Source: Maribacter stanieri (GTDB taxonomy: Bacteria; Bacteroidota; Bacteroidia; Flavobacteriales; Flavobacteriaceae). From it: DNA of 64,000 bases. The DNA lies in NCBI RefSeq assembly GCF_900112245.1, contig NZ_FOYX01000003.1, positions 669,967 to 733,966 of the forward strand, in the 5' to 3' direction. The notes beneath the pieces are model-generated. The model saw only the letters and a program-made list of their open reading frames with translations. It did not search any database and was not told the origin of the DNA. A program made the translations under genes and the position numbers. Below are positions 34,111 through 43,328 of the stretch, piece by piece (the stretch's first letter is position 1; each line of letters starts with the position of its first letter).

Positions 34111-35058
34111 TTATTCCCAAACCATAGCTACTTTTCCTCTTGTGCGCATTTGCTCAATAAAAGTGATAGCTTCAGGAATATTAGTATACGGATATGTGTT
34201 TTCTAAATGAATTTTAATTTTACCTTCTTGTACTAATGATGCCAAGATATTTAGGTCGTCTGAATTGGCTTGTGCAGTAAATTGAGTCAACGAAAATTTG
34301 CTAATTGCATTACTCATTAAAACAGAAAACATATGTTTCATAGTAGTAAAACCGACCATTACACCTCTTTTACCCATTCTTTTGTAATCTGAATGCGTGA
34401 GGTTACCGTGGGTGTCAATTACCAAGTCGTAATTATCTTTATGCTGATGGATATTGGTTTTATCGTATGCAATGATTTTATCTGCTCCCAGCGATCCTAC
34501 AAAGTCTGTATTTCTTGACGAACAAACTGCTGTTACTTTTGCTCCATATGCTTTTGCCAATTGCACTGCAAAATGACCTACACCACCAGAAGCTCCATTG
34601 ATTAAAACCGATTCCCCAGCCTTTATTTTTCCATGTGTAATTAGCGCTTGGTACGCTGTTAGTCCGGCAACGGGAATACTGGCCATAATAGGGAAATCTA
34701 TATGTTCAGGTATTTTGGCACATACCTCTGTTGGTACACAAGCATATTCCGCAAAAGCACCGCCGCCCAACATTTCTCCAAAAACGTGATCCCCAACTTT
34801 AAAGTCTTTTACACCGTTACCTACTTCCTTTATTATACCTGCAAAATCTGAACCCAATATAGGTTCCTTGGGTTTGAACAATCCGAAAGATAAGCGAGCA
34901 AAAAAAGGTTTCCCACGAAGAATATGCCAATCAGCAGGATTAGCGGAGTTCGCCATAACCTTCACCAAAATGCTATGATCTTTTACAGTAGGCATCTCAA
35001 CTTCTTCTAGTTGAAGTACTTCCGGTCCGCCATAGGTTCTTTTGGTAAAAGCTTTCAT
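34111..35058 (-). CDS. Zinc-independent medium-chain dehydrogenase / quinone oxidoreductase-like
   Basis: A 315-residue MDR-superfamily protein with GroES-like N-terminus (LGSDFAGIIKEVGNGVKDF, about 73-91) and Rossmann motif INGASGGVGHFAVQLAKAYGAKV (about 152-174). The Cys/His zinc ligands of alcohol dehydrogenases are absent, as in NADPH:quinone reductases. It starts 24 bp after the stop of the nitrilase gene on the same strand, so they may form an operon. Substrate unknown. Confidence 0.88.
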   Translation of the reverse strand: MKAFTKRTYGGPEVLQLEEVEMPTVKDHSILVKVMANSANPADWHILRGKPFFARLSFGLFKPKEPILGSDFAGIIKEVGNGVKDFKVGDHVFGEMLGGGAFAEYACVPTEVCAKIPEHIDFPIMASIPVAGLTAYQALITHGKIKAGESVLINGASGGVGHFAVQLAKAYGAKVTAVCSSRNTDFVGSLGADKIIAYDKTNIHQHKDNYDLVIDTHGNLTHSDYKRMGKRGVMVGFTTMKHMFSVLMSNAISKFSLTQFTAQANSDDLNILASLVQEGKIKIHLENTYPYTNIPEAITFIEQMRTRGKVAMVWE

Positions 35059-35082
35059 TTTATGTAGTTATCAATGTGATTA

Positions 35083-36012
35083 TTAAGTCTTCTTTTCAAT
35101 TTTTATATCGGGCTGATTGTTGGCTTTAAACTCAAAAATATCGTTACGTGAATAATGACCAATGACATCAAAATCTAATTTTGCATGTACTATTTCATCT
35201 AAATCTATTTCTGCTATTAAAGCTCCTGCTTCATCAAACAATGGTCCTGCAATAACTTTACCCAATGGAGAAACAATAACACTGCCGCCACGACAAAGAT
35301 TTTCCGGTTCATATTCTACTAAATGCTGATATTTCTCTGGATACATAGATTTGCGATAATACTGATTGCAACCTAAAACAAAACACCTGCCTTCTAAAGC
35401 AATATGTTTCATGGTAGATGTCCATTCTTCTCTTGAGTCCGCAGTAGGAGCAATATAGATTTCCACACCTTTTTGGTACATGGACATTCTAGCCAACGGC
35501 ATATAATTCTCCCAACAAATGAGTCCGCCCAGTTTACCAATTTTAGTATCGAAACTCACAAGGGACTTACCATCGTCTTCGCTCCAGATTATGCGTTCGC
35601 TACCTGTAGGTTTTATTTTTCGGTGAACACCCAAAAAGCCGTCAGTAGGGGAGATGTAAAGCATTGAACAAAATAAACTACCATTATTAGATTGCTTTTC
35701 TGTGATACCAATAACTAAATAGACTTTCTCCGTCTTCGCAAGTTTTACTAATCTTTGGAGTTCTTCACCTTCTAAATCAATACTGTTTTTATGATATTCG
35801 GTATAGATTTTTCTACCTTCTTCTGTTCTGCTACCAACAACAGCACCAAAAGAGAACCCTCTTGGGTACCCAGGAATAAAGGATTCTGGGAAAACAATTA
35901 ATTCAGAACCTTGCCTTGCATGGGTTTTTACAAGACTTTCTATTTTTTGAATAGTTTTTTCCTTGTCAAAAAAAACTGGACTATCTTGAATTAGGCAGAC
36001 TTTTACTTTCAT
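35083..36012 (-). CDS. Nitrilase-family carbon-nitrogen hydrolase
   Basis: A 309-residue nitrilase fold with the catalytic triad seen as Glu43 (VFPESFIPGYPRG), Lys132 (HRKIKPTGSER) and Cys166 (LICWENYMPLARM). The sequence around Cys, CWEN, is typical of nitrilases acting on nitriles rather than amides. It releases carboxylate and ammonia. It is adjacent to an MDR oxidoreductase gene. The natural substrate is unknown. Confidence 0.92.
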   Translation of the reverse strand: MKVKVCLIQDSPVFFDKEKTIQKIESLVKTHARQGSELIVFPESFIPGYPRGFSFGAVVGSRTEEGRKIYTEYHKNSIDLEGEELQRLVKLAKTEKVYLVIGITEKQSNNGSLFCSMLYISPTDGFLGVHRKIKPTGSERIIWSEDDGKSLVSFDTKIGKLGGLICWENYMPLARMSMYQKGVEIYIAPTADSREEWTSTMKHIALEGRCFVLGCNQYYRKSMYPEKYQHLVEYEPENLCRGGSVIVSPLGKVIAGPLFDEAGALIAEIDLDEIVHAKLDFDVIGHYSRNDIFEFKANNQPDIKIEKKT

Positions 36013-36044
36013 GTATACGGCAAATATTCACCGTAAGTTAACAA

Positions 36045-36770
36045 TTATTCCAACCCCTTTTTATCGGGATTCCAGAATGGTTTGGTTTTAATTTGTTTTG
36101 CACTCCAATTCAACTCTTTTCTAAAATAATTGATCAATGCAATACAGACTCTACTATCCCCAGCAATGTATACCATTGTCTCGCCTTTCATTTCAGGAAT
36201 TATACTATTCAATTTTTGGATGATCTCTACGGATGGATTTTCACTCATCACATTAAAATCAAACGGATTAGCACCATTTACATCTGGAAAAAAATCATCC
36301 ATATTCTCACTGTAGATAATGCTCTCTATTTGTTTATTATCCGATAGATTTCGATTAATAATATATAGATGTGAAAGTGCCGATAGATCGCCGATCATTA
36401 AATAACTATCTGCGGAGTCATCAACAAGAAATTTGCCTTTTTTCCACTTAAAATATACCATGTCATTGGGTTTGCAAGTTTCTACCCATTTAGCCCCTAT
36501 ACCGTAACTATGAGTTGCAATGGCAATATCTATCGTACTATTTTCTTTATTAATATCCCAAACGCTATAACTTCTTACTTTGTCTTTTAAAGAAATTTCA
36601 TCTTGATCGATTCCTACGCCTAGCCTTAAAAAATGCCCAGGTACAAAATCATAATCAGCAATGCCATCACTCTGAATGCGTATTTTATAGACTGAATCTG
36701 ATATTTTTGTTTTTGTAAGGATAATTCCTTTTTCAAGTACTTTCTTTATTATGGTTTCAACTAAACCCAT
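36045..36770 (-). CDS. Siderophore-interacting FAD-binding protein
   Basis: About 241 residues from ATG 36770 (MGLVETIIKK); an earlier ATG at 36803 would add 11 residues without family resemblance. Features are GHFLRLGVG, the flavin motif KVRSYSVWD, and GDLSALSHLYII in the NAD(P)H domain. It resembles the SIP/ViuB group that reduces ferric siderophores. It is close to the nitrilase gene (32 bp) but functionally unrelated. No iron-box was recognised upstream. Confidence 0.78.
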   Translation of the reverse strand: MGLVETIIKKVLEKGIILTKTKISDSVYKIRIQSDGIADYDFVPGHFLRLGVGIDQDEISLKDKVRSYSVWDINKENSTIDIAIATHSYGIGAKWVETCKPNDMVYFKWKKGKFLVDDSADSYLMIGDLSALSHLYIINRNLSDNKQIESIIYSENMDDFFPDVNGANPFDFNVMSENPSVEIIQKLNSIIPEMKGETMVYIAGDSRVCIALINYFRKELNWSAKQIKTKPFWNPDKKGLE

Positions 36771-36990
36771 TTCGTTTACTTTAAGTAATGAATAAATAAT
36801 CAAGAATTTAATATCTCGATGATTTGCTTATAATTTGATGTAAAACAGTATTTATAAAAAGCTAATGTTAATTGTTATTCTTGTACTCCGTAGTCATCAT
36901 AAGAAGAAATTAAGGAGCCTTAATCCTTACTTATTCTTGGCATATCCTATATTCTCCTCCTAGTGTAAGTGAATTTTCATTATAAATTAA

Positions 36991-37983
36991 TTATTGTTTC
37001 ACCTCATTTTTTAATGCTTTATTCTGGTCAAAAGCGGTAATATTCTCTAACGTGGTAATGGTAATTTGATCCATAGCTTCTTTAGTAAAATATGCCTGGT
37101 GAGAGGTAATCAAAACATTTGGGAAGCTTAACAGTCTTAAAATCATATCATCTTCTATAATGATTTCGGACAAATCTTCAAAAAACAGGTTTTCTTCCTG
37201 TTCATATACATCAATACCTAAATATCCAATTTTCTTATTCTTAAGTCCTTCTATGGCATCTTCCGTTTTAATCAATGCCCCACGACTGGTATTAATAATC
37301 ATAACCCCGTCTTTCATGGTTTCTATTGAAGCTTTATTTACCAGATGTTTGGTATGCTTGTTTAGCGGGCAATGAAGCGATAACACATCTGCTTGTTCAA
37401 AAACCTTTTCTAATGACATATATTCCACACCAAGTGCTGTTACATTTTCATTCTCTGCAATATCATATGCGATAATCTTACAACCGAACCCATTTAAAAT
37501 CTTACAGAAAGTTTCCCCAATTTTACCAGTTCCAATGACTCCAATAGTTTTATTGCTTAAATTGAAACCTATGAGATTTTTAAGCGAAAAATTACCTTCT
37601 CTTACACGATTATAAGCTTTGTGTGTTTTTCTATTTAAAGTTAAAATTAAAGCCAAAGCATGTTCGGCAACTGCTTCTGGAGAATATGCAGGTACTCTTA
37701 CCACTTTTATATTTTCCTTTGCGGCAGCGTCTAAGTCAACGTTATTATAGCCAGCACAGCGTAATGCAATTAATTTAATTCCATTTTTAGAAAGAATTTT
37801 AATTGTATTCTCATCTACAATATCATTTACAAATACACAAACCACATCACAGTCTGTAGATAGTTTAGCAGTATCAGGATTTAAAGCCGTTTCGTAATAT
37901 GAAAAAGAGTAGTTGTACTCTTTATTGTATTTTTCAAAATACTCTTGATCGTAAGATTTTGTACTAAAGACAGCTATTCTCAT
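36991..37983 (-). CDS. D-lactate dehydrogenase-like 2-hydroxyacid dehydrogenase
   Basis: A 330-residue NAD-dependent enzyme of the LdhA branch: CAGYNNVDLDAAAKENIKVVRVPAYSPEAVAEH, Rossmann motif GVIGTGKIGETFC, INTSRGALIKTEDAIEGL, and the catalytic His in ITSHQAYFT. It interconverts pyruvate and D-lactate in fermentation. It is a stand-alone gene. Confidence 0.92.
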   Translation of the reverse strand: MRIAVFSTKSYDQEYFEKYNKEYNYSFSYYETALNPDTAKLSTDCDVVCVFVNDIVDENTIKILSKNGIKLIALRCAGYNNVDLDAAAKENIKVVRVPAYSPEAVAEHALALILTLNRKTHKAYNRVREGNFSLKNLIGFNLSNKTIGVIGTGKIGETFCKILNGFGCKIIAYDIAENENVTALGVEYMSLEKVFEQADVLSLHCPLNKHTKHLVNKASIETMKDGVMIINTSRGALIKTEDAIEGLKNKKIGYLGIDVYEQEENLFFEDLSEIIIEDDMILRLLSFPNVLITSHQAYFTKEAMDQITITTLENITAFDQNKALKNEVKQ

Positions 37984-38104
37984 TATTGCTTTTAAATATG
38001 AAATTTAATTTGAAGATAAATATAACCCTGAAATGAACATATTGATTGAAAACAAAAGAACATTTTTTGATTTTGATTACACCGAAAAGTAAGTCTTTAT
38101 ATTG

Positions 38105-38962
38105 TTATTCTTTTTCAATAGCCTTAAACTCAGAAATCATCTCGAAAAGAGATTTAGGAGCCCTGCCTGTTGCTTTTTCAAAGTCGGACGGCACATCGTT
38201 AGCTCCAGCTTTTATCCCTTCATATATACCCGCAATAACGGTACCCATGAAATCTCCTAAAGCAGCTTTTCTATCTGCAGCATAATTGTCTACCGTTACC
38301 GAGTTGTAGATAAGATTAGTGCCATATACCTTATTGATATTTTCTGCCAACTCGCTTTGCGTTACTGGCTCACCAACCAAATTGTATACTTGACCATTGT
38401 GTTTATCTTCAATTAATAATTTGGCGTAGGCGTATCCTAATTCTTCTCTGCTAGTGTAAGTACATTTTCCTTGTCCGGCACAGTTCTCTATTCTACCTTC
38501 TTTAATATAAGTATCCAAATACTCCAAATCTGGCTCAATATAGATTCCGTTTCTACCAATTACCCATTGCAGTCCAGATGCCTGGACGTCTTTTTCTGTT
38601 TGTCTGTTGCTTTGTACTATAGGGCTAAAAGCGTTTTTATCTTCATCACCAACAATGCTCGTATATACTATTTTTTTAACGCCATTTTGTTTTGCAGCTG
38701 CTATGACATTCCTATGTTGTTGGATTCTTTTTTGAGGTTCGTCCATTCCAGAAACTAAAAGAACGGCGTCTACGCCTTGTAAAGCTGAATTAAAATCTTC
38801 ACGACTATTATAATCTCCTTTTCTAATTTCTACCCCTAAATAGGCTGCCTTCTCTACAGTTCTGGCAATACCTATTACATTCTCTTTTCCTATTAAATTA
38901 ATTAAGTGTTTTACAATAGACGCACCTAATTTTCCACTGGCTGATGTTACTGCTATTTTCAT
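38105..38962 (-). CDS. NmrA-like / QorB-type NAD(P)-binding SDR
   Basis: A 285-residue atypical SDR with TSASGKLGASIVKHL (4-18) and no clear Tyr-x3-Lys pair, like QorB and NmrA proteins that bind NADPH as quinone reductase or redox sensor. The segment VLLVSGMDEPQKRIQQHRN and the QWVIGRNGIYIEPDLEYL motif fit this family. It is separated by about 110 bp from the three-gene membrane operon to its right. Confidence 0.87.
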   Translation of the reverse strand: MKIAVTSASGKLGASIVKHLINLIGKENVIGIARTVEKAAYLGVEIRKGDYNSREDFNSALQGVDAVLLVSGMDEPQKRIQQHRNVIAAAKQNGVKKIVYTSIVGDEDKNAFSPIVQSNRQTEKDVQASGLQWVIGRNGIYIEPDLEYLDTYIKEGRIENCAGQGKCTYTSREELGYAYAKLLIEDKHNGQVYNLVGEPVTQSELAENINKVYGTNLIYNSVTVDNYAADRKAALGDFMGTVIAGIYEGIKAGANDVPSDFEKATGRAPKSLFEMISEFKAIEKE

Positions 38963-39074
38963 TTGATTTTATATTTTCCTCGATAATCGAGATTATAAGG
39001 CTCCGAGACCAGTATCGAAATTTTATCTTGGTTCTCTAAAGTATGCCTAATGGACTTGCCTAGAGGTAGCTTTT

Positions 39075-39701
39075 TTAAGCTACAGTAGCTTTGTTTTTTC
39101 TTCTATTGATGAATTTATCTTTTATAACGGGTATTCTAATGATAAAACCTAACCCCACAATTACGGCATATATAATCCAGGTTTTTTCTAATATGGCAAC
39201 ATGTAAAAGACTAAGTACAATGGCGGCATATGCCCAACTCTGAAGCTTTTTCCATGTGGCTTTTAGCTTTTTCATCCATTTTCTATTAGAAGTGAATAAC
39301 AATGGAATTAGAATTAAAACAGCTATAAAACCTGCTAGGTAATTTACTTGGGTAAACGTTTCTAAAAAGCCTTCTGCCCAAATAAATATTATAAAGTGCA
39401 ATAAACTCCATACTGCAGTAGCAATACCCATTGCTTGCCTAACAAATAGATTGTTAACACCGAATAGTATGAAAAATGGAGTACAGGTAAGTACAGCAGT
39501 CATCCATCGAATAGCAAATTCACCTGTAATATGGTATAACATTTCTAGGGTAGACAAACCTTCTTTACCACCGTTATCTACCAATGATAAATGGAAGCCA
39601 TTAGTAATATCAATTTTAAACATATTGCTTAAAATGAATAATGGAAGTATTGCCAAAATAGCAACAATCATCCAACCATAATTTTTCTTTAAAAATGCCA
39701 T
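39075..39701 (-). CDS. MsrQ/ferric-reductase-like heme membrane protein (divergent)
   Basis: A 208-residue protein with about six membrane helices. The pattern TGEFAIRWMTAVLTCTPFF, RQAMGIATAVWSLLHFIIF and LIPLLFTSNRKWMKKLKATWKKLQSWAY matches YedZ/MsrQ. In the family a His normally follows the W..L of this last motif; here it is Gln (KKLQSW), although LLHVAIL offers another His. So the heme set may be altered. It starts 1 bp after the stop of the zinc-ribbon gene, so it belongs to that operon. Confidence 0.6.
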   Translation of the reverse strand: MAFLKKNYGWMIVAILAILPLFILSNMFKIDITNGFHLSLVDNGGKEGLSTLEMLYHITGEFAIRWMTAVLTCTPFFILFGVNNLFVRQAMGIATAVWSLLHFIIFIWAEGFLETFTQVNYLAGFIAVLILIPLLFTSNRKWMKKLKATWKKLQSWAYAAIVLSLLHVAILEKTWIIYAVIVGLGFIIRIPVIKDKFINRRKNKATVA

Positions 39702-39702
39702 A

Positions 39703-39900
39703 TTATAATGAAGCTTTTAATTCATTCAATTCTTTTTCCAAAGCTTCAGATTTTGCTTTGAACTTTTCCATAGCTTTCTTTAATTGAACTATTTTATTAA
39801 AGGCTTCTTCATCTTGTACCGCTGTATAAACCTTTTGACCGTCAACCTCTTTTATTTTCGATTTGCTACCACAAGTTGGGCAATTTGCTACTTGACTCAT
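39703..39900 (-). CDS. Small zinc-ribbon plus coiled-coil protein
   Basis: 65 residues. The N-terminus holds CPTCGSKSK (Cys8, Cys11), a zinc-knuckle half-site; residues 35-65 form a charged coiled coil (KKAMEKFKAKSEALEKELN). One CxxC pair suggests that a dimer could share a zinc ion. It is encoded 7 bp after the methyltransferase stop and 1 bp before the MsrQ-like gene, so it is co-transcribed. Function unknown. Confidence 0.8.
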   Translation of the reverse strand: MSQVANCPTCGSKSKIKEVDGQKVYTAVQDEEAFNKIVQLKKAMEKFKAKSEALEKELNELKASL

Positions 39901-39907
39901 AAACTTA

Positions 39908-40534
39908 TTATTTAATTCTTATTAATACTACTTTACCTTCAAATATACTTTCTAGCATATACTTATCATTTCTACCAACTTCCTTTAAAAATGCACGAGA
40001 TTCACTCATGTTGGCGTTATCAACATAAATTATTGTATTGGTATGAAAGTTTGACTCTAACATATTAAATAGTGGTTGATACAAATCTTTCCAGCCATCT
40101 AAAAACAATAAATCTATAGGCTCTTTATGGTTTTGTAAAGTTTGCATGGCATCACCAATTCTTACATCGATGATATTGGATACTTCCGCTTTCTTAAAAT
40201 TCTCCATAGCCTTTTCAGCCTTTGAAGCAATTAACTCGGTGGTAATAATTCTACCTTTCGTTTCTAAGGCACCTTGCGCTAAAAATAAGGTAGAGATACC
40301 AAATGATGTTCCGAATTCTACAATATTCTTTAGCTTATTTTTCTTTATTAAATCTACTAAAAACAATCCTTGTTCTTCTGTTATAGAGAGATAGGCATGT
40401 TTAAAATCTTCAGGCTGCATTGGTCTAATTATACTCTTGACCAAACCTTTTATAATTCTAGTTTTATCGTTTTTAGCATCATTATAAAGTTCGATTAAAG
40501 TTGCTTTTATGTTTTCTTGATGTAGGACAATCAT
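39908..40534 (-). CDS. Class I SAM-dependent O-methyltransferase-like protein
   Basis: A 208-residue Rossmann methyltransferase with NIVEFGTSFGISTLFLAQGA (motif I), GRIITTELIASKAEKAMENFK (motif II) and DLLFLDGWKDLY (motif III/IV). It resembles catechol/caffeoyl-CoA O-methyltransferases. It is first in an operon with the zinc-ribbon and MsrQ-like genes. Substrate unknown. Confidence 0.85.
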   Translation of the reverse strand: MIVLHQENIKATLIELYNDAKNDKTRIIKGLVKSIIRPMQPEDFKHAYLSITEEQGLFLVDLIKKNKLKNIVEFGTSFGISTLFLAQGALETKGRIITTELIASKAEKAMENFKKAEVSNIIDVRIGDAMQTLQNHKEPIDLLFLDGWKDLYQPLFNMLESNFHTNTIIYVDNANMSESRAFLKEVGRNDKYMLESIFEGKVVLIRIK

Positions 40535-40707
40535 ATTTTTTTATTAAATCAATTAAATTCTATTTTTAGAACTACATTATTTTTTGATACTTAATTATCA
40601 ATGGAACTGGATAGCTCCCAATCAGTATAATTCAAAAAACTCTCGAAAAAAATTTTGATTCAAGAGTCTTTTGGTATACATAATTAATCTTTATTACAGT
40701 ACATTAA

Positions 40708-41727
40708 TTACTCTAGATTGATTGTGAACGATGCTCCTGGTTGAAACACAAATCCTTCTCCAATTTCTACTACTAAAACGTTATCAGAATCAATTCTAAG
40801 ATTTACTGCGGCATCACTTGAGGTAAAGCTTTTTACATTATGATCTACATCAAAAGTTAAATAATAACGATCAAAAGATCCTGCTTCAATAGTTCTAAAA
40901 AGAGGACCGTAGTTAGCATCATCTGCTTGTGCAACTAGGTTATATTCAATACTATTACCGTCAATATCAATATCATACAACCCTAATAAATAAGATGGGA
41001 ATTCTACACTTTCCACAATGGTAGTAGAAGCTTCTAATGATCCTGCTGGAGCGCCAAAAAGGTCTTCTATCTTTTCTTCAATACCATCCGTTATTTCTGT
41101 TCCCTGAAACGTGTTTCTAACATGAACCGTCTCTCCATTTAAAACTTGAGGAGTTATGGGCTCTTTTTCACTTACAGTAATTGAAAAAGAAGCTCCTGGC
41201 TGAAATACGAATCCTTCACCAATTTGAACCACTAAAACATTATCAGAATCAATTCTAAGATTTACAGCAGCATCGCTAGAAGTAAAACTTTTTACGTTGT
41301 GAGGTTCGTCAAAAGTTAAATAGTATCGGTCAAAAGATCCTGCTTCAATTGTTCTAAAAAAACCACCATATGTGGCATCTCCTGTTTGTGCAGTCATTTG
41401 AAAATTAATACTATTTTCATCAATATCAACGTCATACAGTCCTAGTAAATAAGATGGAAATTCTACATCATCTTCAATTGTGGCAGTTGCGGATAATGCA
41501 GTTGGGTCCGCATCTGGAAAAAATACTTCAATTGGAACTTCAGCACCATCAGTAAAAGCTGGTCCGACTCCTCCTTGAAATGTGTTTTTTATAGCAACAC
41601 CGGTTCCTGTTTCAATTACTGAATTTGCCGTAATGTCAAGATTGTCGTCATCATTACTACATGATACTAACGAAATAGCTGCTATTGTTAAAGCAAAAAA
41701 CAGCGTATTATATTTATAATTTTTCAT
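40708..41727 (-). CDS. Lipoprotein with two nearly identical tandem domains
   Basis: A 339-residue lipoprotein (lipobox SLVSCSN). After the signal come two copies of a domain of about 140 residues (about 40-190 and 195-339). Both contain VEFPSYLLGLYD, FRTIEAGSFDRYYLTFD, then HNVKSFTSSDAAVNLRIDSD and VFQPGASF. The repeats are close to identical over their C-terminal halves, also at DNA level, so the duplication is recent. I do not recognise the family; a beta-sandwich surface domain is likely. It is followed upstream by another lipoprotein gene built from internal duplications. Confidence 0.85.
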   Translation of the reverse strand: MKNYKYNTLFFALTIAAISLVSCSNDDDNLDITANSVIETGTGVAIKNTFQGGVGPAFTDGAEVPIEVFFPDADPTALSATATIEDDVEFPSYLLGLYDVDIDENSINFQMTAQTGDATYGGFFRTIEAGSFDRYYLTFDEPHNVKSFTSSDAAVNLRIDSDNVLVVQIGEGFVFQPGASFSITVSEKEPITPQVLNGETVHVRNTFQGTEITDGIEEKIEDLFGAPAGSLEASTTIVESVEFPSYLLGLYDIDIDGNSIEYNLVAQADDANYGPLFRTIEAGSFDRYYLTFDVDHNVKSFTSSDAAVNLRIDSDNVLVVEIGEGFVFQPGASFTINLE

Positions 41728-41767
41728 CGTTTATATTATTATTATTATTTAAAAAAGTATGTGTTAA

Positions 41768-43231
41768 TTAAAATTTACCGTTTGTATTCTTCCAATCAGA
41801 TTTTGCAGGAATAGTAGCTATCACATCCCAGTGCTCAACTATTAATCCGTTCTCTAGTCTGAACAAATCATAATATGCCGTATGGTCTCCTTTTCCGAAT
41901 TTTCCTTCACTAACACTTAATACAAAGTTCCCTTGCCCTAAGACCATATGAAGATTATCATACTCCATTACCAATCCGTTTTCTGCGAAATACTTCATTG
42001 CAGCTCCAAAACCTTCTAAACCGTCTGCAACCGCAGGATTATGTTGTACATATTCTTTAGGATTGATGTAACTAGCCACTTTATCCATTTGATGATTTAA
42101 CAATACATCTTCAATAAATCCTCTAACTACTGCTTTATTAGCTTCAGTCTTGTCTAAATCTGTAAGTGCAGTTGCACCATCAAATTGAGTATGACCGCTT
42201 GGGTTTGGTTTTTGAACCTCTAAAAGATTATCCCAGTGCTCAACAATTAATCCGTCTTCAAAACGAAAAATATCAAATGCAGCTTTTGGTCCGAAGAAAT
42301 CATATTCTGTTTGTGCAAAAACATAATCACCATCTTGAAACGCACGGACAACGTTTGCTTTAAATCCGCCTTCTGGAGCATGTTGCATTAACTCTCCAAA
42401 ACCTTGTAAACCATCTGCAACACCTAAGTTGTGTTGAATGTATTTGTTTGGATTTATGTAAGAAATTGGCGTTTGATCACCTGTATTAAAGCTGTTTAAC
42501 AAAGCAACTACTTTATCCTTATTTGATAACGTTACGTTTTTCAAAGAAGCTAAAGATTGGAATCTCATCATATCTATAGTAGACTGATCCATCATTCCCA
42601 TAAACTCTTTGGCTACGGGAGCATTCATGAAATCATTGATTACAGCATCTGAATTTGCTTTTGTATCCCAATAAACGACTGCTACTTGTTCACCAGAATC
42701 ATTGGATCCCGTAATGCGTTGTAAAAAGCCTTTTTGTTTTTCGGTAAACTTTGGACCAACACTTTTATTTACTTTATTGAAAGCTTTGATATCAGTACCC
42801 TCTTTTGTGTTGAAAGTCATTACCTCTGTAAACGTGCTATTGGTTGCCTTAAATTTATCTTTGATGGTGAAACGAGACATTTTCATGGTAGACCCTTCAA
42901 TCATACTAGCATAACCAGCCACAGATTTGTCATTCATAAACTTATCCATTGACGCTTTGGCATCTGCAAGTGATTTCCAATATACCAATACAACATACTT
43001 ACCTTGTTCGTCCACACCGCTTTGACGTCTAATATAACCAGGTTGTTTACTTGTAAAAGTCTCTTCTATTTCAGCATCTAGGGTATTGAATTCTAATTCA
43101 CTTGCCGTGGTTTTTAGATTAAAACTAGTTACTTCTAAAACTGTTTCTATTTTTTTATCTTCTGTATTACAACTAGCTATTGCCATTGTAAAAAGACTTA
43201 ATGCTATTAATTTAGATTTCATAATGTTCAT
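41768..43231 (-). CDS. Lipoprotein with two ABM-like and two SnoaL-like domains
   Basis: A 487-residue lipoprotein with lipobox near Cys20 (MAIASCN). The first half has two copies of a ferredoxin-like ABM-type domain (about 30-120 and 125-225; PGYIRRQSG...YVVLVYWKS and KGFLQRITG...VAVVYWDT). The second half has two SnoaL/NTF2-like domains, each with SYINPnKYiQHN, ADGLqGFG and FR.E.GLIVEHWD. It is probably an extracellular binding or ring-modifying protein; catalytic activity is not shown. The MNIM start may begin at 43222 instead. Confidence 0.83.
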   Translation of the reverse strand: MNIMKSKLIALSLFTMAIASCNTEDKKIETVLEVTSFNLKTTASELEFNTLDAEIEETFTSKQPGYIRRQSGVDEQGKYVVLVYWKSLADAKASMDKFMNDKSVAGYASMIEGSTMKMSRFTIKDKFKATNSTFTEVMTFNTKEGTDIKAFNKVNKSVGPKFTEKQKGFLQRITGSNDSGEQVAVVYWDTKANSDAVINDFMNAPVAKEFMGMMDQSTIDMMRFQSLASLKNVTLSNKDKVVALLNSFNTGDQTPISYINPNKYIQHNLGVADGLQGFGELMQHAPEGGFKANVVRAFQDGDYVFAQTEYDFFGPKAAFDIFRFEDGLIVEHWDNLLEVQKPNPSGHTQFDGATALTDLDKTEANKAVVRGFIEDVLLNHQMDKVASYINPKEYVQHNPAVADGLEGFGAAMKYFAENGLVMEYDNLHMVLGQGNFVLSVSEGKFGKGDHTAYYDLFRLENGLIVEHWDVIATIPAKSDWKNTNGKF

Positions 43232-43328
43232 TTGTTCTTAATTAGTGTTATTTAACACTACAAAACTAATGGTACATTAATCTGTTTTGATTATCAATAT
43301 GATGCTAAGAATGGTAAATGTGAGATTT

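Noticed and set aside
36910..36923. Inverted repeat TTAAGG-AG-CCTTAA
   Set aside because: It could be a weak terminator of the lactate dehydrogenase gene, but the stem is only 6 bp and no clean T-run follows.
39066..39083. Hairpin GTAGCTT-TTTT-AAGCTAC at the end of the MsrQ-like gene
   Set aside because: It overlaps the coding end and lacks a T-run on the minus strand, so I do not call it a terminator.
40730..41480. Insertion element suggested by the long DNA repeat
   Set aside because: The repeat lies in frame within one lipoprotein gene; it is a domain duplication, not a mobile element.
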